Assembly: GCA_003161435.1 (NCBI GenBank)
Contig: PMOS01000008.1
Coordinates: forward strand, 62,001-126,000
Length of the DNA: 64,000 bases
From: Vulcanimicrobiota bacterium
GTDB taxonomy: Bacteria; Vulcanimicrobiota; Vulcanimicrobiia; Vulcanimicrobiales; Vulcanimicrobiaceae
Direction: 5' to 3'
Part shown: positions 1 to 7,560 of the stretch, in pieces
How positions within the stretch are numbered: the stretch's first letter is position 1
Layout: every line of letters starts with the position of its first letter
Notes under the pieces: generated by a model
Database searches by the model: none
What the model saw: only the letters and a program-made list of their open reading frames with translations
Told to the model about the DNA's origin: nothing
Position numbers and translations under genes: made by a program

Positions 1-48
1 CCGACCATCTCCGCCGGACCTTCGGCGGATTCCCAACCCGGGCCGCCG

Positions 49-432
49 TTGTTCTCACGTTTCAGTCCAGCCGCCCGTCGCGTGCTCCGTGCGGCGGAGC
101 AAGAGTGCCGGAACCACAACCACTACTACGTGGGGGCCGAGCACATGCTGTACGCGTTGCTGGAGGAGCACGATGGCGCGGTCGACGCGCGGCTCGCCGC
201 CGATCGCGTCGAGCCGGCGAGCGTCCACGCCGAGGTCAAGCGTGCGCTCGGCACAGGCGACGGCCGAACTTGGGAGGGGATCTTGGTGACACCTCGCGTC
301 CGCAAGATAGTAGAGATCGCCGAGCGGCTCGCGGGCGATCGCGAGATCGAGCCGATCGACCTGCTCGAAGCGATCCGTGCCGAAGGCGGCGGGCTCGCGG
401 CCGACATCCTGAGGCGCGCATGGAGCACTTGA
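49..432 (+). CDS. Stand-alone Clp N-terminal (Clp-N) domain protein
   Basis: This 127-residue protein resembles only the N-terminal repeat domain of ClpA/ClpC chaperones. It has two helical repeats, one starting at FSRFSPAARRVLRAAEQE and a second around residues 78-115 (LVTPRVRKIVEIAERLA). The GAEHMLYALLEE segment is the usual Clp-N core signature. No AAA+ module follows, so it is probably a ClpS-like or adaptor-like substrate or partner-binding domain rather than an ATPase. The start used is TTG, but the frame stays open to the left edge of the window, so the protein could be longer. Its stop overlaps the next gene by 13 bases, which suggests co-transcription with the DedA protein. Confidence 0.75.
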   Translation: MFSRFSPAARRVLRAAEQECRNHNHYYVGAEHMLYALLEEHDGAVDARLAADRVEPASVHAEVKRALGTGDGRTWEGILVTPRVRKIVEIAERLAGDREIEPIDLLEAIRAEGGGLAADILRRAWST

Positions 433-1064
433 CCCAAACTCTTCACGACCTGGTCGTCCACTTCGGCTATGCCGGCTTGTTCGTGGTGGTGGTGCTCGGT
501 AATCTGGGGATGCCGGCGGCGCTCGAGGTGATGGTGCCGACGGCCGGCGGCCTGGCCGCGCAAGGCCATCTTGCGCCGGTTGGGCCGCTCGCCGGCTGGA
601 TCGTGGTCGCGGTCGTCGCGACGATCGGCGAGCTGCTCGGAGCCACGATCCTGTATACGATCGGCTTCTACGGCGGCTTACCGTTCGTTCATCGCTACGG
701 CAGATACATTCGCTTCAGCCAGCACGAGTACGATCGCGTTCACGCGTTCTTCGAGCGATACGGGCGGCCGACGGTGTTCTGGTGCCGCTTCATTCCGTTC
801 GTGCGCGGCGTCTCGTCGCTGCCGGCCGGGATCTCGCGGATGCAGAAGCGCTATTTCTTCACCTACACGCTGCTCGGCTCGGCGATCTTCTGCTTCGGTC
901 TGTCCTATCTCGGTAACGTCGCCGGAAACAACCTCGACGCAATCGTCGGTTCGCTGCACAAAGCGGCGCTGTCGATCGTCGTGCTGCTGGTCGTGCTGGC
1001 CGTGGCCGCGTTCGTCGTTCTGCGCGCGCGCAAGAAGAAGGCTCCGACCGACCTGGCCGCTTAG
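420..1064 (+). CDS. DedA-family (SNARE-associated/VTT) membrane protein
   Basis: This is a 214-residue integral membrane protein of the DedA superfamily, whose members act as undecaprenyl-phosphate or phospholipid translocases at the inner membrane. Hydrophobic segments lie near residues 10-30, 55-80, 130-160 and 180-205. The conserved family signature is present (FWCRFIPFVRGVSSLPAG, followed by M and F residues). The acidic residue expected early in the first re-entrant region is seen as E in ALEVMVPT. The start ATG lies inside the end of the Clp-N gene. UvrC begins 3 bases after the stop, so the three genes look like one transcription unit. Confidence 0.85.
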   Translation: MEHLTQTLHDLVVHFGYAGLFVVVVLGNLGMPAALEVMVPTAGGLAAQGHLAPVGPLAGWIVVAVVATIGELLGATILYTIGFYGGLPFVHRYGRYIRFSQHEYDRVHAFFERYGRPTVFWCRFIPFVRGVSSLPAGISRMQKRYFFTYTLLGSAIFCFGLSYLGNVAGNNLDAIVGSLHKAALSIVVLLVVLAVAAFVVLRARKKKAPTDLAA

Positions 1065-1067
1065 ACG

Positions 1068-3092
1068 ATGGGACCCGAACCGGACCGGCTCGAACGCACG
1101 CTGGCGCAGCTTCCCGACCTCCCGGGCGTCTACATGATGATCGCGGCGGACGGGCGGATTCTGTACATCGGGAAAGCCGTATCGCTGCGCAATCGCGTGC
1201 GGTCGTACTTCCAGGAATCGGCCGCGCACCCGTATCGCACGGTGAAGATGGTCGAACGCGTCGCCGACGTGCGCACGATCGTGGTCACCAACGAGGTCGA
1301 GGCGCTGATTCTCGAAGCCAACTTGATCAAGCGGCATCAGCCGCCGTTCAACGTTCGGCTGCGCGACGACAAGCGCTTCCCCTACCTCAAGGTCACCAAC
1401 GAGCGGTTTCCGCGCGTCACCTTCACTCGCGTGGTGAAGGACGACGGCGCGCGCTATTTCGGACCCTACACCAACGCGCACGGCCTGCGCGAGCTGATCG
1501 ACCTCGTCCGGATGGTCTTTCCGCTGCGCACTTGCCGCGAGCCGATCGACGGCAAGCGCAAGCGGCCGTGTCTGCAGTATCACATCAAGCGCTGTCTGGC
1601 GCCGTGCGTCGGCTACCAGTCCGAGGAGGACTACGACAAACTGGTCGACGAGGTCGTGCTCTTTCTCGAAGGGCACTACGATCCGCTGATCGTGCGCCTG
1701 CAGCGCGAGATGACCGATGCCGCCGGGCACTACAACTTCGAGGCGGCGGCCCGGCTGCGCGACCGGATCATCGCGGTGCGCCGCACCATCGAAGGGCAAA
1801 AAGTCGTCTGGCGTTCGAGGATCGATGCCGACCTGATGGCGCTCGCGCGCGCGCAGGGCCAAGCGTGCGTCGAGGTCTTCTTGGTGCGTGAAGGCAAGCT
1901 GCTCGGCCAGGAGTACTTCATCCTCGAAGGGACGTCGGAGCGCAGCGACGCCGAGATCATGTCGCAGTTCCTCAAGCAGTTCTACACATCGCGCACCGGC
2001 AATTTCGGGATGAACGCAGCGTTCGACGCCGAGCGCACCGGTTCGCCGCTCGCGCTTCGCGCTGCCCGCGATCAGCAGGCACCCGTCGCCGAGAAGGCGC
2101 GCGCACGCCGGCGCAGCGGCTTCGAGGCCGCCGTCCCCAAAGAGGTACTGGTCGAAGCGCGGCCCGAGGACGCGAGCGTGATCGAGGCTTGGCTCACCGA
2201 GATCAAGGGCGTGCGCGTGCGCGTGCTCGAGCCGCAGCGCGGCGAGCGCGTCGACTACCTCGAGCTGGTGAAGAAGAACGCGGAGCAGAACCTTCGCGCG
2301 TTCCTGGTCCACCAGGAAGCGACCGAGAGCGCATCGGCGAGCGCGCTCACCGAGCTCGCCGCCGCGCTCGACCTCCCCGAGCCGCCGCATCGCATCGAGT
2401 GCTACGACATCTCGAACATCCAAGGAACGCACTCGGTCGCGTCGATGGTCGTGTTCGTCGAAGGCCGGCCGCGCAAGAGCGACTACCGCCACTTCAACAT
2501 CCAAGCCGTGCAAGGTCCCGACGACTTCGCCTCGATGCAGGAGACGCTGCGCCGCCGGCTGCGATACCTGCGTCAAGACGCGGACCGGCCGCCGTTAGCC
2601 CAAGGCGACGTTGCGACCGCTGCGATCGAGGCGCAGGCGCGCAAGCGCGAGCGCTTCCACGAGAAACCCGATCTGCTGTTGATCGACGGCGGCAAGGGTC
2701 AGCTCAACGCCGTGGTCGACGTGATGCACGAACTCGACATGTGGGGTATCCCGGTCGCGGGGCTGGCCAAGGAGCACGAGTGGCTGTTCGTTCCCGGCAG
2801 CGGGGAGCCGATCGTGCTGCCGCCTAACTCGCCGGGGCTGCACCTGGTCATGCGAATTCGGGACGAAGCGCATCGCTTCGCGATCACCCATCACCGCAAT
2901 AAGCGCGGCAAGGCGATGACGAAGTCCGTGCTCGACACGCTCGACGGCGTCGGGCCGGTGCGCAAAAGGCGCTTGATCACCGCGTTCGGGTCGGTGCGCG
3001 CGATCAAGCAGGCCTCGGTCGACGAGATCGCGGCGGTGAAGGGGATGACGCCGGCGCTGGCCTCGCAAGTGAAGGCCGCGCTGGGCGGCTGA
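1068..3092 (+). CDS. uvrC: UvrABC excinuclease subunit C
   Basis: UvrC makes both the 3' and 5' incisions during nucleotide excision repair. The protein has 674 residues. An N-terminal GIY-YIG nuclease begins at LPGVYMMIAADGRILYIGKA, and a Cys-containing segment follows (CLQYHIKRCLAPC near residues 164-178). A UvrB-binding UVR helix lies around residues 205-245. The C-terminal endonuclease/RNase H-like part contains ECYDISNIQG and LLIDGGKGQL, and a helix-hairpin-helix tail contains LDGVGPVRKRRL. Between residues about 310 and 360 there is an Arg/Ala-rich insertion of low complexity. The ATG follows the DedA stop by 3 bases. Confidence 0.97.
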   Translation: MGPEPDRLERTLAQLPDLPGVYMMIAADGRILYIGKAVSLRNRVRSYFQESAAHPYRTVKMVERVADVRTIVVTNEVEALILEANLIKRHQPPFNVRLRDDKRFPYLKVTNERFPRVTFTRVVKDDGARYFGPYTNAHGLRELIDLVRMVFPLRTCREPIDGKRKRPCLQYHIKRCLAPCVGYQSEEDYDKLVDEVVLFLEGHYDPLIVRLQREMTDAAGHYNFEAAARLRDRIIAVRRTIEGQKVVWRSRIDADLMALARAQGQACVEVFLVREGKLLGQEYFILEGTSERSDAEIMSQFLKQFYTSRTGNFGMNAAFDAERTGSPLALRAARDQQAPVAEKARARRRSGFEAAVPKEVLVEARPEDASVIEAWLTEIKGVRVRVLEPQRGERVDYLELVKKNAEQNLRAFLVHQEATESASASALTELAAALDLPEPPHRIECYDISNIQGTHSVASMVVFVEGRPRKSDYRHFNIQAVQGPDDFASMQETLRRRLRYLRQDADRPPLAQGDVATAAIEAQARKRERFHEKPDLLLIDGGKGQLNAVVDVMHELDMWGIPVAGLAKEHEWLFVPGSGEPIVLPPNSPGLHLVMRIRDEAHRFAITHHRNKRGKAMTKSVLDTLDGVGPVRKRRLITAFGSVRAIKQASVDEIAAVKGMTPALASQVKAALGG

Positions 3093-3122
3093 CGGTATGC
3101 GACTCACAAGCGGCGATCGACG

Positions 3123-3785
3123 ATGAAGGCCCGCCACGAACGGGGTTTGACGACGCTCGTCGTGCTCGAGGCAGTCGCGCTTTTCGTCGTGGCGCCGCTG
3201 TCGGCGAAGGGCGCCGCACCCCTGGCGGTCGACGTGGGGGTCGCGGTCGCGATCGTGGCTTCCGTGCTCGCCGTCGTTTGGCGCAGCCGCGCCGCGGTGG
3301 CCGCCGTCATCCTCGCGGCGTCGGTCGAACTCATCGCCAACGCGCTGCGGATCGCCCGGCCGTCCGAGCGCACGGAGGCGCTCGATTTTGCGGCGGCGCT
3401 GATCCTGCTCGTCGCGCTCACCGTCGTGCTGGGGATCGCCGTCTTCGGGCCGGGGCGCGTCACGATCCACCGCATCCTCGGCGCCATCGCCATTTACCTC
3501 AATACGGCGGCCGCGTTCGCCCTCGCGTATCGCGTCATCGATACGCTCGGACCCGCCGCGTTCACGTCGGGCGGCGCCGGTTCGCAAGATCACGCGATTC
3601 CAGCCCTGATCTACTTCAGCTTCGCGACGTTGACGACGAGCGGTTACGGCGACATCGTACCGCTTGACCCGTTCGCGCGTTCACTGGCCAATCTCGAGGC
3701 CGTCATCGGGCAATTGTTCCCGGCGACCTTGTTGGCCCGGCTGATCACGCTCGAGTTGGAAACGCGCCGCCGACCCCCGGAATGA
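3123..3785 (+). CDS. Potassium-channel-like membrane protein (two-pore-helix ion channel family)
   Basis: This is a 220-residue membrane protein with about six hydrophobic segments. The C-terminal part is a pore module: a helix near residues 115-140, a pore loop with the selectivity-filter-like sequence TLTTSGYGDIVP at about residues 159-170, and a final inner helix. TTSGYGD closely matches the K+ filter TVGYGD with Ser replacing Val, so potassium selectivity is likely but not certain. No nucleotide-binding or RCK domain is attached. The gene lies 30 bases after uvrC on the same strand. Its stop is followed by a 120-base spacer before the next secreted protein. Confidence 0.75.
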   Translation: MKARHERGLTTLVVLEAVALFVVAPLSAKGAAPLAVDVGVAVAIVASVLAVVWRSRAAVAAVILAASVELIANALRIARPSERTEALDFAAALILLVALTVVLGIAVFGPGRVTIHRILGAIAIYLNTAAAFALAYRVIDTLGPAAFTSGGAGSQDHAIPALIYFSFATLTTSGYGDIVPLDPFARSLANLEAVIGQLFPATLLARLITLELETRRRPPE

Positions 3786-3907
3786 ACGCTCGGCGACGAT
3801 TGCGCGACTTCAAGGGCTCAGAGGCCGGCTGGCCGGCCGGACGTCCTAACGCGACTCTAAGCAGTTTATCAGCATTTCCGGTGGCGCGGCTGCGTTACTC
3901 AGGCGCA

Positions 3908-4528
3908 ATGATCAAACCGCTCATGGCCGCCTTCGCGGCCCTCACCTTCATGGTACCCCTCGCGGCCCAGGCACAGAACGTGCCGTCGTACGCGCAGGGG
4001 CAACCGTCGTACGCCGACGGCGAAGAGAACGTCCACGGCCGGATCGTCAGCTTCGACGGCGGATACAATCTCCAGGTCCGCGACGAGCAGGGCTATATCG
4101 ACAACGTCCAACTCCATCAGGGCACGATCATCAATCCGACCGGCATCACGCTGCAGCCCGGCATGGTCGTCAGCATCCTCGGCTACAACTCTGGTTCGTA
4201 CCTCGCCGCGAACGAGGTCGACACGCCGTACACGTACTATGGCGGCGTGCCGTGGTACGGCGGCCATCCGTGGAACTACTACGGCCCGACGATCGGCCTC
4301 GGATTCTTCTTCGGCAACGCAGGCTGGTGGCACGGTTCGTACTTCAACGGCGGATACCGTTGGGTCGGCGGAGCGCGGATGTACAACAACGTTCGCGTGC
4401 GCGACACGTATCAAGGCGGACAGTTCCGCGGCCGTGACTACGTCGCTCCGCCCGAGCGCGGCGGCTACTACCCAAACCGTACCCGGAACACCGATAACAA
4501 TCGGCACGACGATCATCCCCACCGCTGA
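3908..4528 (+). CDS. Secreted Tyr/Gly/Asn-rich protein of unknown function
   Basis: The product has 206 residues and opens with a clear Sec signal peptide (MIKPLMAAFAALTFMVPLAAQAQ, cleavage after AQA). Residues about 35-100 form a compact beta-rich region (NVHGRIVSFDGGYNLQVRD to VSILGYNSG) that resembles the OB-like fold of DUF5666-type periplasmic domains. The rest is rich in Tyr, Gly, Trp and Asn (for example YYGGVPWYGGHPWNYYG) and ends in a His/Asp/Asn-rich tail that could bind metal. The internal ATG at 3908 is preferred over in-frame upstream starts because it places the signal peptide at the N-terminus. Function is unknown. Confidence 0.7.
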   Translation: MIKPLMAAFAALTFMVPLAAQAQNVPSYAQGQPSYADGEENVHGRIVSFDGGYNLQVRDEQGYIDNVQLHQGTIINPTGITLQPGMVVSILGYNSGSYLAANEVDTPYTYYGGVPWYGGHPWNYYGPTIGLGFFFGNAGWWHGSYFNGGYRWVGGARMYNNVRVRDTYQGGQFRGRDYVAPPERGGYYPNRTRNTDNNRHDDHPHR

Positions 4529-4605
4529 CCGCTCGAGCTGACCCACGGGACCGTCCCGCTCCACCGAGCGGGGCGGCCCTGCCGTTCGCGGCGAACGAGG
4601 CCGGC

Positions 4606-4965
4606 ATGGGTTTCTTGATTCGGCTCATCGTCAATGCGATCGCGCTGATCGCGATCACCTATCTCCCGATCGGCATCCACGTCACGGGGATCGTCGGCGC
4701 GCTCATCGCGGCCCTGATCTTGGGCATCGTGAACGCGATCTTGCGCCCGATCCTGATCATCATCAGCCTGCCGCTCGAGATCGTGACGCTGGGACTCTTC
4801 ACCTTCGTGATCAACGGCTTGCTGTTCTGGCTGGTTGGGGCGCTCCACGTCGGGTTGATCGTCGACGGTTTTTGGCCCGCGTTCTGGGGCGCGATCCTCA
4901 TGGGGATCGTCTCGTGGATCCTCTCGATGCTCACGCGCGGTTCGGACCAGCCGCAACGCCGCTGA
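4606..4965 (+). CDS. YvlD/phage-holin-4-like small membrane protein
   Basis: This is a 119-residue, very hydrophobic protein with four predicted membrane segments (residues about 5-22, 26-45, 50-78 and 85-112). The sequence NAILRPILIIISLPLEIVTL is typical of the PF04020 (Phage_holin_4_2/YvlD) family, where the NxxLRP motif is conserved. The biochemical role of these proteins is unknown, and members are chromosomal rather than phage genes. It starts with ATG and stops 5 bases before the likely pyrD start, so the two genes are probably co-transcribed. Confidence 0.8.
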   Translation: MGFLIRLIVNAIALIAITYLPIGIHVTGIVGALIAALILGIVNAILRPILIIISLPLEIVTLGLFTFVINGLLFWLVGALHVGLIVDGFWPAFWGAILMGIVSWILSMLTRGSDQPQRR

Positions 4966-4970
4966 CCTCG

Positions 4971-6023
4971 TTGTTCGATCCGTTCTGGCTCGCCAAACCG
5001 TTCCTGCACGCGCTCGATCCCGAGGACGCGCACGAGATCACCTTATGCGCGCTCGAGTCGGGGTTCGTTCCCGGCCAGCCCGGCGGTGACGACCCGGTCC
5101 TTGCGACGACGCTCTTCGGCCGCGCGCTGACGAACCCGATCGGGCTCGCCGCAGGCTTCGACAAGAACGCCCGCGTGCAGGATCAAATGGCGGCACACGG
5201 CTTCGGCTTCGTCGAGATCGGCGGCGTGACGCCGCTGCCTCAGCGCGGCAACCCGCGGCCGCGGGTGTTTCGTCTCCCCGAGGACGGCGCCGTCATCAAC
5301 CGGTTGGGGTTCCCGGGCGACGGCGCCGAGGTGGTTCAACGGCGCCTGCACCGCCGGGGCCGGCCGGCGATCGGGTTCGGAATCAACCTGGCCTCCAACG
5401 CCGACAGCGCCGACCCGGCCGCCGACTTCGTGGCGCTCGCGCAACGCTTCGCGCACGACGCCGACTATCTGACGCTGGACATCTCGTGCCCGAACACCGC
5501 CAACGGCTTGGTGTTCCTCGATCCGTCGCGGCTCGGCGATCTGCTCGCGCGGCTAGCCGAGATCGACTGGGGCGCGAGCCGTCCGGCGTTGGTTGCGAAA
5601 CTGTCGCCCGACATCGACGACGCGTTGGTCGAACGGCTCGTCGCAACGCTGCTCGGCGCACGCATCGACGGAATCGCGATCGCGAACACGACCCGAGCGC
5701 GGCCGGCCGATCTGCGCGGCGCGAGCGCGGCCGAAGCGGGCGGCCTGTCGGGCCGGCCGCTGTTCGCCGAGTCGACGGCGATGCTTGCGCGCGTGCGCCG
5801 GCTGACCGGCGGGCGCGTGACGCTCATCGGCGTCGGTGGGATCGCGAGCGGCGCCGACGCCTACGCGAAGATTCGCGCCGGTGCGACGGCGGTTCAGCTG
5901 TACACCGCGCTGATCTACGAGGGGACGTCGCTCGTGACGTCGATCAAACGCGAGCTCGCGCGAAGGCTTCGCAGCGACGGATTCGGCTCGGTCGCCGATG
6001 CCGCCGCGGCGCCTGCTACTTGA
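4971..6023 (+). CDS. pyrD: Quinone-dependent dihydroorotate dehydrogenase (class 2)
   Basis: PyrD oxidises dihydroorotate to orotate in pyrimidine synthesis and passes electrons to the membrane quinone pool. The 350-residue protein has an N-terminal amphipathic start (FDPFWLAKPFLHALDPEDAHE) that is usual for class 2 enzymes. FMN-site motifs include NPIGLAAGFDKN, GFVEIGGVTPLPQ and DISCPNTANG, the last holding the catalytic Ser region. The C-terminal phosphate-binding segment is LIGVGGIASGADAYAKIRAGA. TTG at 4971 is chosen because it puts the conserved F-D-P-F at the N-terminus just after the previous stop; CTG at 4962 or a longer start overlapping the upstream gene cannot be excluded. Confidence 0.93.
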   Translation: MFDPFWLAKPFLHALDPEDAHEITLCALESGFVPGQPGGDDPVLATTLFGRALTNPIGLAAGFDKNARVQDQMAAHGFGFVEIGGVTPLPQRGNPRPRVFRLPEDGAVINRLGFPGDGAEVVQRRLHRRGRPAIGFGINLASNADSADPAADFVALAQRFAHDADYLTLDISCPNTANGLVFLDPSRLGDLLARLAEIDWGASRPALVAKLSPDIDDALVERLVATLLGARIDGIAIANTTRARPADLRGASAAEAGGLSGRPLFAESTAMLARVRRLTGGRVTLIGVGGIASGADAYAKIRAGATAVQLYTALIYEGTSLVTSIKRELARRLRSDGFGSVADAAAAPAT

Positions 6024-6130
6024 CGCCGCGGAAGAGGCGACCCGTCGACCTTGTGGACCAGGCCGGCCTGCGGAACCTAGTCTTCCGGGCCCGTGTTATA
6101 GTAGGTGCTGGTCCAAGCGGACTCGCTCGA

Positions 6131-6487
6131 GGGGCTGAGTAGTCTCGACGGAGAGATCCGTGGCCGACGTAAGCAGGCGGAGTTGTGAGCCCTCCTAAAA
6201 CGATCACAAGCGTTTACACGCGAACAACGAATACGCTCTGGCTGCCTAACTTAAGTTAGCAGTCACCGTCCGGGGGAGGTTGCCGAAGCCGTCCCCCAGG
6301 CGGTCAATAAGTTCGGCTAGGATGCGGAGACCGTTTCGAGATGCATCTGAAACTCAACCGGAACTGCGGCGCGTCTGATTCCTGTACCGAGAAGCAGGAG
6401 CGTCTAAGACAAAATCGGTGCTGAGCCTGGAGAAAGCGGCGGTCCGGCTTTTCGGACCCGGGGGGCGGCTCCCCGGCAGCTCCACCA
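6131..6487 (+). ncRNA. ssrA: tmRNA (SsrA RNA)
   Basis: The 5' end GGGGCTG pairs over 7 bp with CAGCTCC near the 3' end, followed by discriminator A and the encoded CCA (6485-6487). The 5' domain has the conserved TCGACGG stretch of tmRNAs. The tag frame reads GCG AAC AAC GAA TAC GCT CTG GCT GCC TAA at 6220-6249, giving ANNEYALAA, a typical degradation tag ending in ALAA. tmRNA with SmpB rescues stalled ribosomes. The T-arm is odd: the stem-loop closing at 6458-6476 has a loop reading GGCGGCT instead of the usual TTCRANY. A TATAGT at 6097-6102 may be the -10 box, with no clear -35. The spacer 6024-6130 holds nothing else recognisable. Confidence 0.93.
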
Positions 6488-6498
6488 ATGTGATGCTC
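6485..6498 (+). repeat. Left direct repeat (attL-like) at the tmRNA 3' end
   Basis: CCAATGTGATGCTC, identical to 7427-7440. The first three bases are the encoded CCA of the tmRNA. Confidence 0.6.
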
Positions 6499-6542
6499 TC
6501 TCCCAATAATAACTCAGAAACGGGGATTATTGGGAAGAGAGC
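6495..6542. repeat. Near-perfect 16-17 bp inverted repeat just after the tmRNA
   Basis: GCTCTCTCCCAATAAT at 6495-6510 and ATTATTGGGAAGAGAGC at 6526-6542 are complementary except for one extra A. The loop is 15 bases. It could fold as an RNA hairpin ending the tmRNA transcript, although no T-run follows, or it could be a recombinase arm site at the left end of the inserted segment. Confidence 0.6.
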
Positions 6543-6569
6543 GATCAAATCGAAATAATTATTGGGAAG

Positions 6570-6590
6570 ACGCGCGCAAGCGCGTTTTTT
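6570..6590 (+). terminator. Rho-independent terminator
   Basis: A stem of 6 bp (ACGCGC with GCGCGT) around a GCAA tetraloop is followed by TTTTTT at 6585-6590. It is the first strong intrinsic terminator after the tmRNA. Confidence 0.7.
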
Positions 6591-6623
6591 CATGTTCGAC
6601 GACGACGAAATCAACGTCATAGC

Positions 6624-6653
6624 AAAGGGGACGCCGTAGCCGGCGTCCCTTTT
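6624..6653 (+). terminator. Second strong hairpin terminator
   Basis: A 9-bp GC stem (GGGACGCCG with CGGCGTCCC, loop TAGC) is extended by AAAG/TTTT pairing and a run of four T. Between this and the previous terminator lies only a 15-codon reading frame at 6594, which I do not call a gene. Confidence 0.65.
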
Positions 6654-6704
6654 GCATTTCACGCTCCTCCCCGGGAATACCTGACCGGGCACGGCCAAGA
6701 ACCG

Positions 6705-6737
6705 CGCAAGACCGTGTTCGTGATGAACAGTCTTGCG
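6705..6737 (+). promoter_or_regulatory. Hairpin in the leader of the mntP-like gene
   Basis: CGCAAGAC and GTCTTGCG pair over 8 bp, and TGTTC pairs with GAACA inside, leaving a GTGAT loop and a 2-base bulge. The hairpin ends about 40 bases before the GTG start at 6778. It could be an operator for a dimeric regulator or an RNA control element. It does not match the yybP-ykoY manganese riboswitch consensus that I know. Confidence 0.4.
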
Positions 6738-6777
6738 AACCCTTGTTCGATGGAACTCACGTGATAATAGGAAACTC

Positions 6778-7347
6778 GTGCTCGTAAAAATCGCCGCCTT
6801 CGTCGTTCCCCTTGGATTCGATACCCTTGCCGTCGCCGTGGCCCTTGGGCTCCATGGTATGCGCCCACTACGGCCAGCATTGACGTTCGCGTTCTTTGAA
6901 GCGGTCATGCCGCTCATCGGTCTGTTCCTGGGCCACCTCGTCGGGGCGCGATTCGAGACGCCGGCCGTTGTGCTCGGCGGCGTCGTGCTTATCGGTGTTG
7001 CCTTGTACATGCTCAAAGAAGCACTCGAGGACGAAGATGAGACGGAGGGACTCTCGTTCTCCTCGATGCGTACTGCGGCGCTCGCCGGCTTCGGCATCTC
7101 AATGGACGAGTTGGCCATCGGCTTCCCGATGGGAACGAGCGGGCTGCCCATCCCGCGGACCATCGGAGCCATCGCGATTCAGGCGTTCATCGTGACGTAT
7201 CTGGGCATCGTGGTGGGCAAGCACCTTGGCCAAACCTCTGGGCGCCGGACATCCCGCACAGCCGGCTTCGTCGCCGCTATCGCCTTCGGCTTACTCGGTA
7301 TCTACCTCATCGCTCAGCGCTTCGTGCCGGGCCTGCCCGAGGTCTAG
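6778..7347 (+). CDS. MntP-like (DUF204) manganese efflux pump
   Basis: The 189-residue membrane protein has six hydrophobic segments. It carries the duplicated family signature: GFDTLAVAVALG in the first helix and GISMDELAIGFPMG in the fourth, each with the acidic residue thought to coordinate the metal. MntP proteins export Mn2+ and protect cells from manganese excess. GTG at 6778 is preferred because AGGAAA lies just upstream and it brings the first helix to the N-terminus; a longer frame from TTG at 6733 runs through the leader hairpin. It is the only full gene between the direct repeats at 6485 and 7427. The length matches the family norm of about 180-190 residues. Confidence 0.8.
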   Translation: MLVKIAAFVVPLGFDTLAVAVALGLHGMRPLRPALTFAFFEAVMPLIGLFLGHLVGARFETPAVVLGGVVLIGVALYMLKEALEDEDETEGLSFSSMRTAALAGFGISMDELAIGFPMGTSGLPIPRTIGAIAIQAFIVTYLGIVVGKHLGQTSGRRTSRTAGFVAAIAFGLLGIYLIAQRFVPGLPEV

Positions 7348-7368
7348 ACCGGTAAACGACCTGTCCGC

Positions 7369-7419
7369 GAATTACTGGGAAGTTGACAAGAATTACTGGG
7401 ATGCGGCGAATAAGTGGGA
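7369..7419 (+). repeat. Three short direct repeats at the right end of the tmRNA-linked segment
   Basis: GAATTACTGGGA occurs at 7369-7380 and 7390-7401, and a degenerate copy GAATAAGTGGGA at 7408-7419. Related AATTATTGGGAAG/GATTATTGGGAAG copies occur at the left end (around 6525 and 6558). Matching short repeats at both ends of a segment resemble the arm-type sites of tyrosine recombinases. Confidence 0.5.
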
Positions 7420-7426
7420 GAGTGCC

Positions 7427-7440
7427 CCAATGTGATGCTC
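7427..7440 (+). repeat. Right direct repeat (attR-like)
   Basis: Identical to 6485-6498 (CCAATGTGATGCTC). It overlaps the left arm of the hairpin at 7435-7499. Confidence 0.6.
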
Positions 7441-7499
7441 CATCCCAACGACTAGCGCGATCGCCCGTCGGCGGCCTAGTTGGCAGGATGGAGCATTTT
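7435..7499 (+). terminator. Hairpin terminator, probably the ancestral tmRNA terminator
   Basis: ATGCTCCATCC (7435-7445) pairs perfectly with GGATGGAGCAT (7486-7496), with additional CAAC/GTTG pairing inside, followed by TTTT. Its left arm begins inside the right direct repeat, which links it to the tmRNA before the intervening segment arrived. Confidence 0.6.
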
Positions 7500-7560
7500 G
7501 CCGTCGGTCACGTCCCAGTCGATCAGCGGGATGCTGCGCGCTTGCGCGTAACCGGCTGAC

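Larger units (their letters stand above)
6485..7440. mobile_element. Putative repeat-flanked insertion behind the tmRNA, carrying an mntP-like gene
   Basis: A 14-bp sequence (CCAATGTGATGCTC) occurs exactly at the tmRNA 3' end (6485-6498) and again at 7427-7440. The identity extends to 20 of 22 bases (to TCCCAA). The interval between them is about 0.94 kb. The right copy is the left arm of a terminator hairpin (7435-7499), as would be expected if that hairpin once followed the tmRNA directly. The interval contains one full gene (MntP-like), two hairpin terminators and short AATTAYTGGGAAG-type repeats at both ends. No integrase or transposase is inside. The interpretation as an att-flanked integrated cargo is inference; tmRNA 3' ends are well-known integration sites. 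Confidence 0.45.

Noticed and set aside
678-2576. Very long open frame (632 codons) antisense to DedA and uvrC
   Set aside because: Arg/Asp/His-rich translation without domains; it mirrors the codon pattern of the uvrC strand, a common effect in GC-rich DNA.
4606-4965. Phage remnant suggested by the holin-like protein
   Set aside because: The PF04020/YvlD family is chromosomal in many bacteria, and no other phage gene is adjacent.
6594-6641. 15-codon frame (MFDDDEINVIAKGTP) between two terminators
   Set aside because: No ribosome site directly upstream (a T-run precedes it), and its end lies in the terminator stem.
6600-6780. Possible yybP-ykoY manganese riboswitch ahead of the mntP-like gene
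   Set aside because: The region folds as a terminator and a separate hairpin, and the conserved riboswitch loops are not found.
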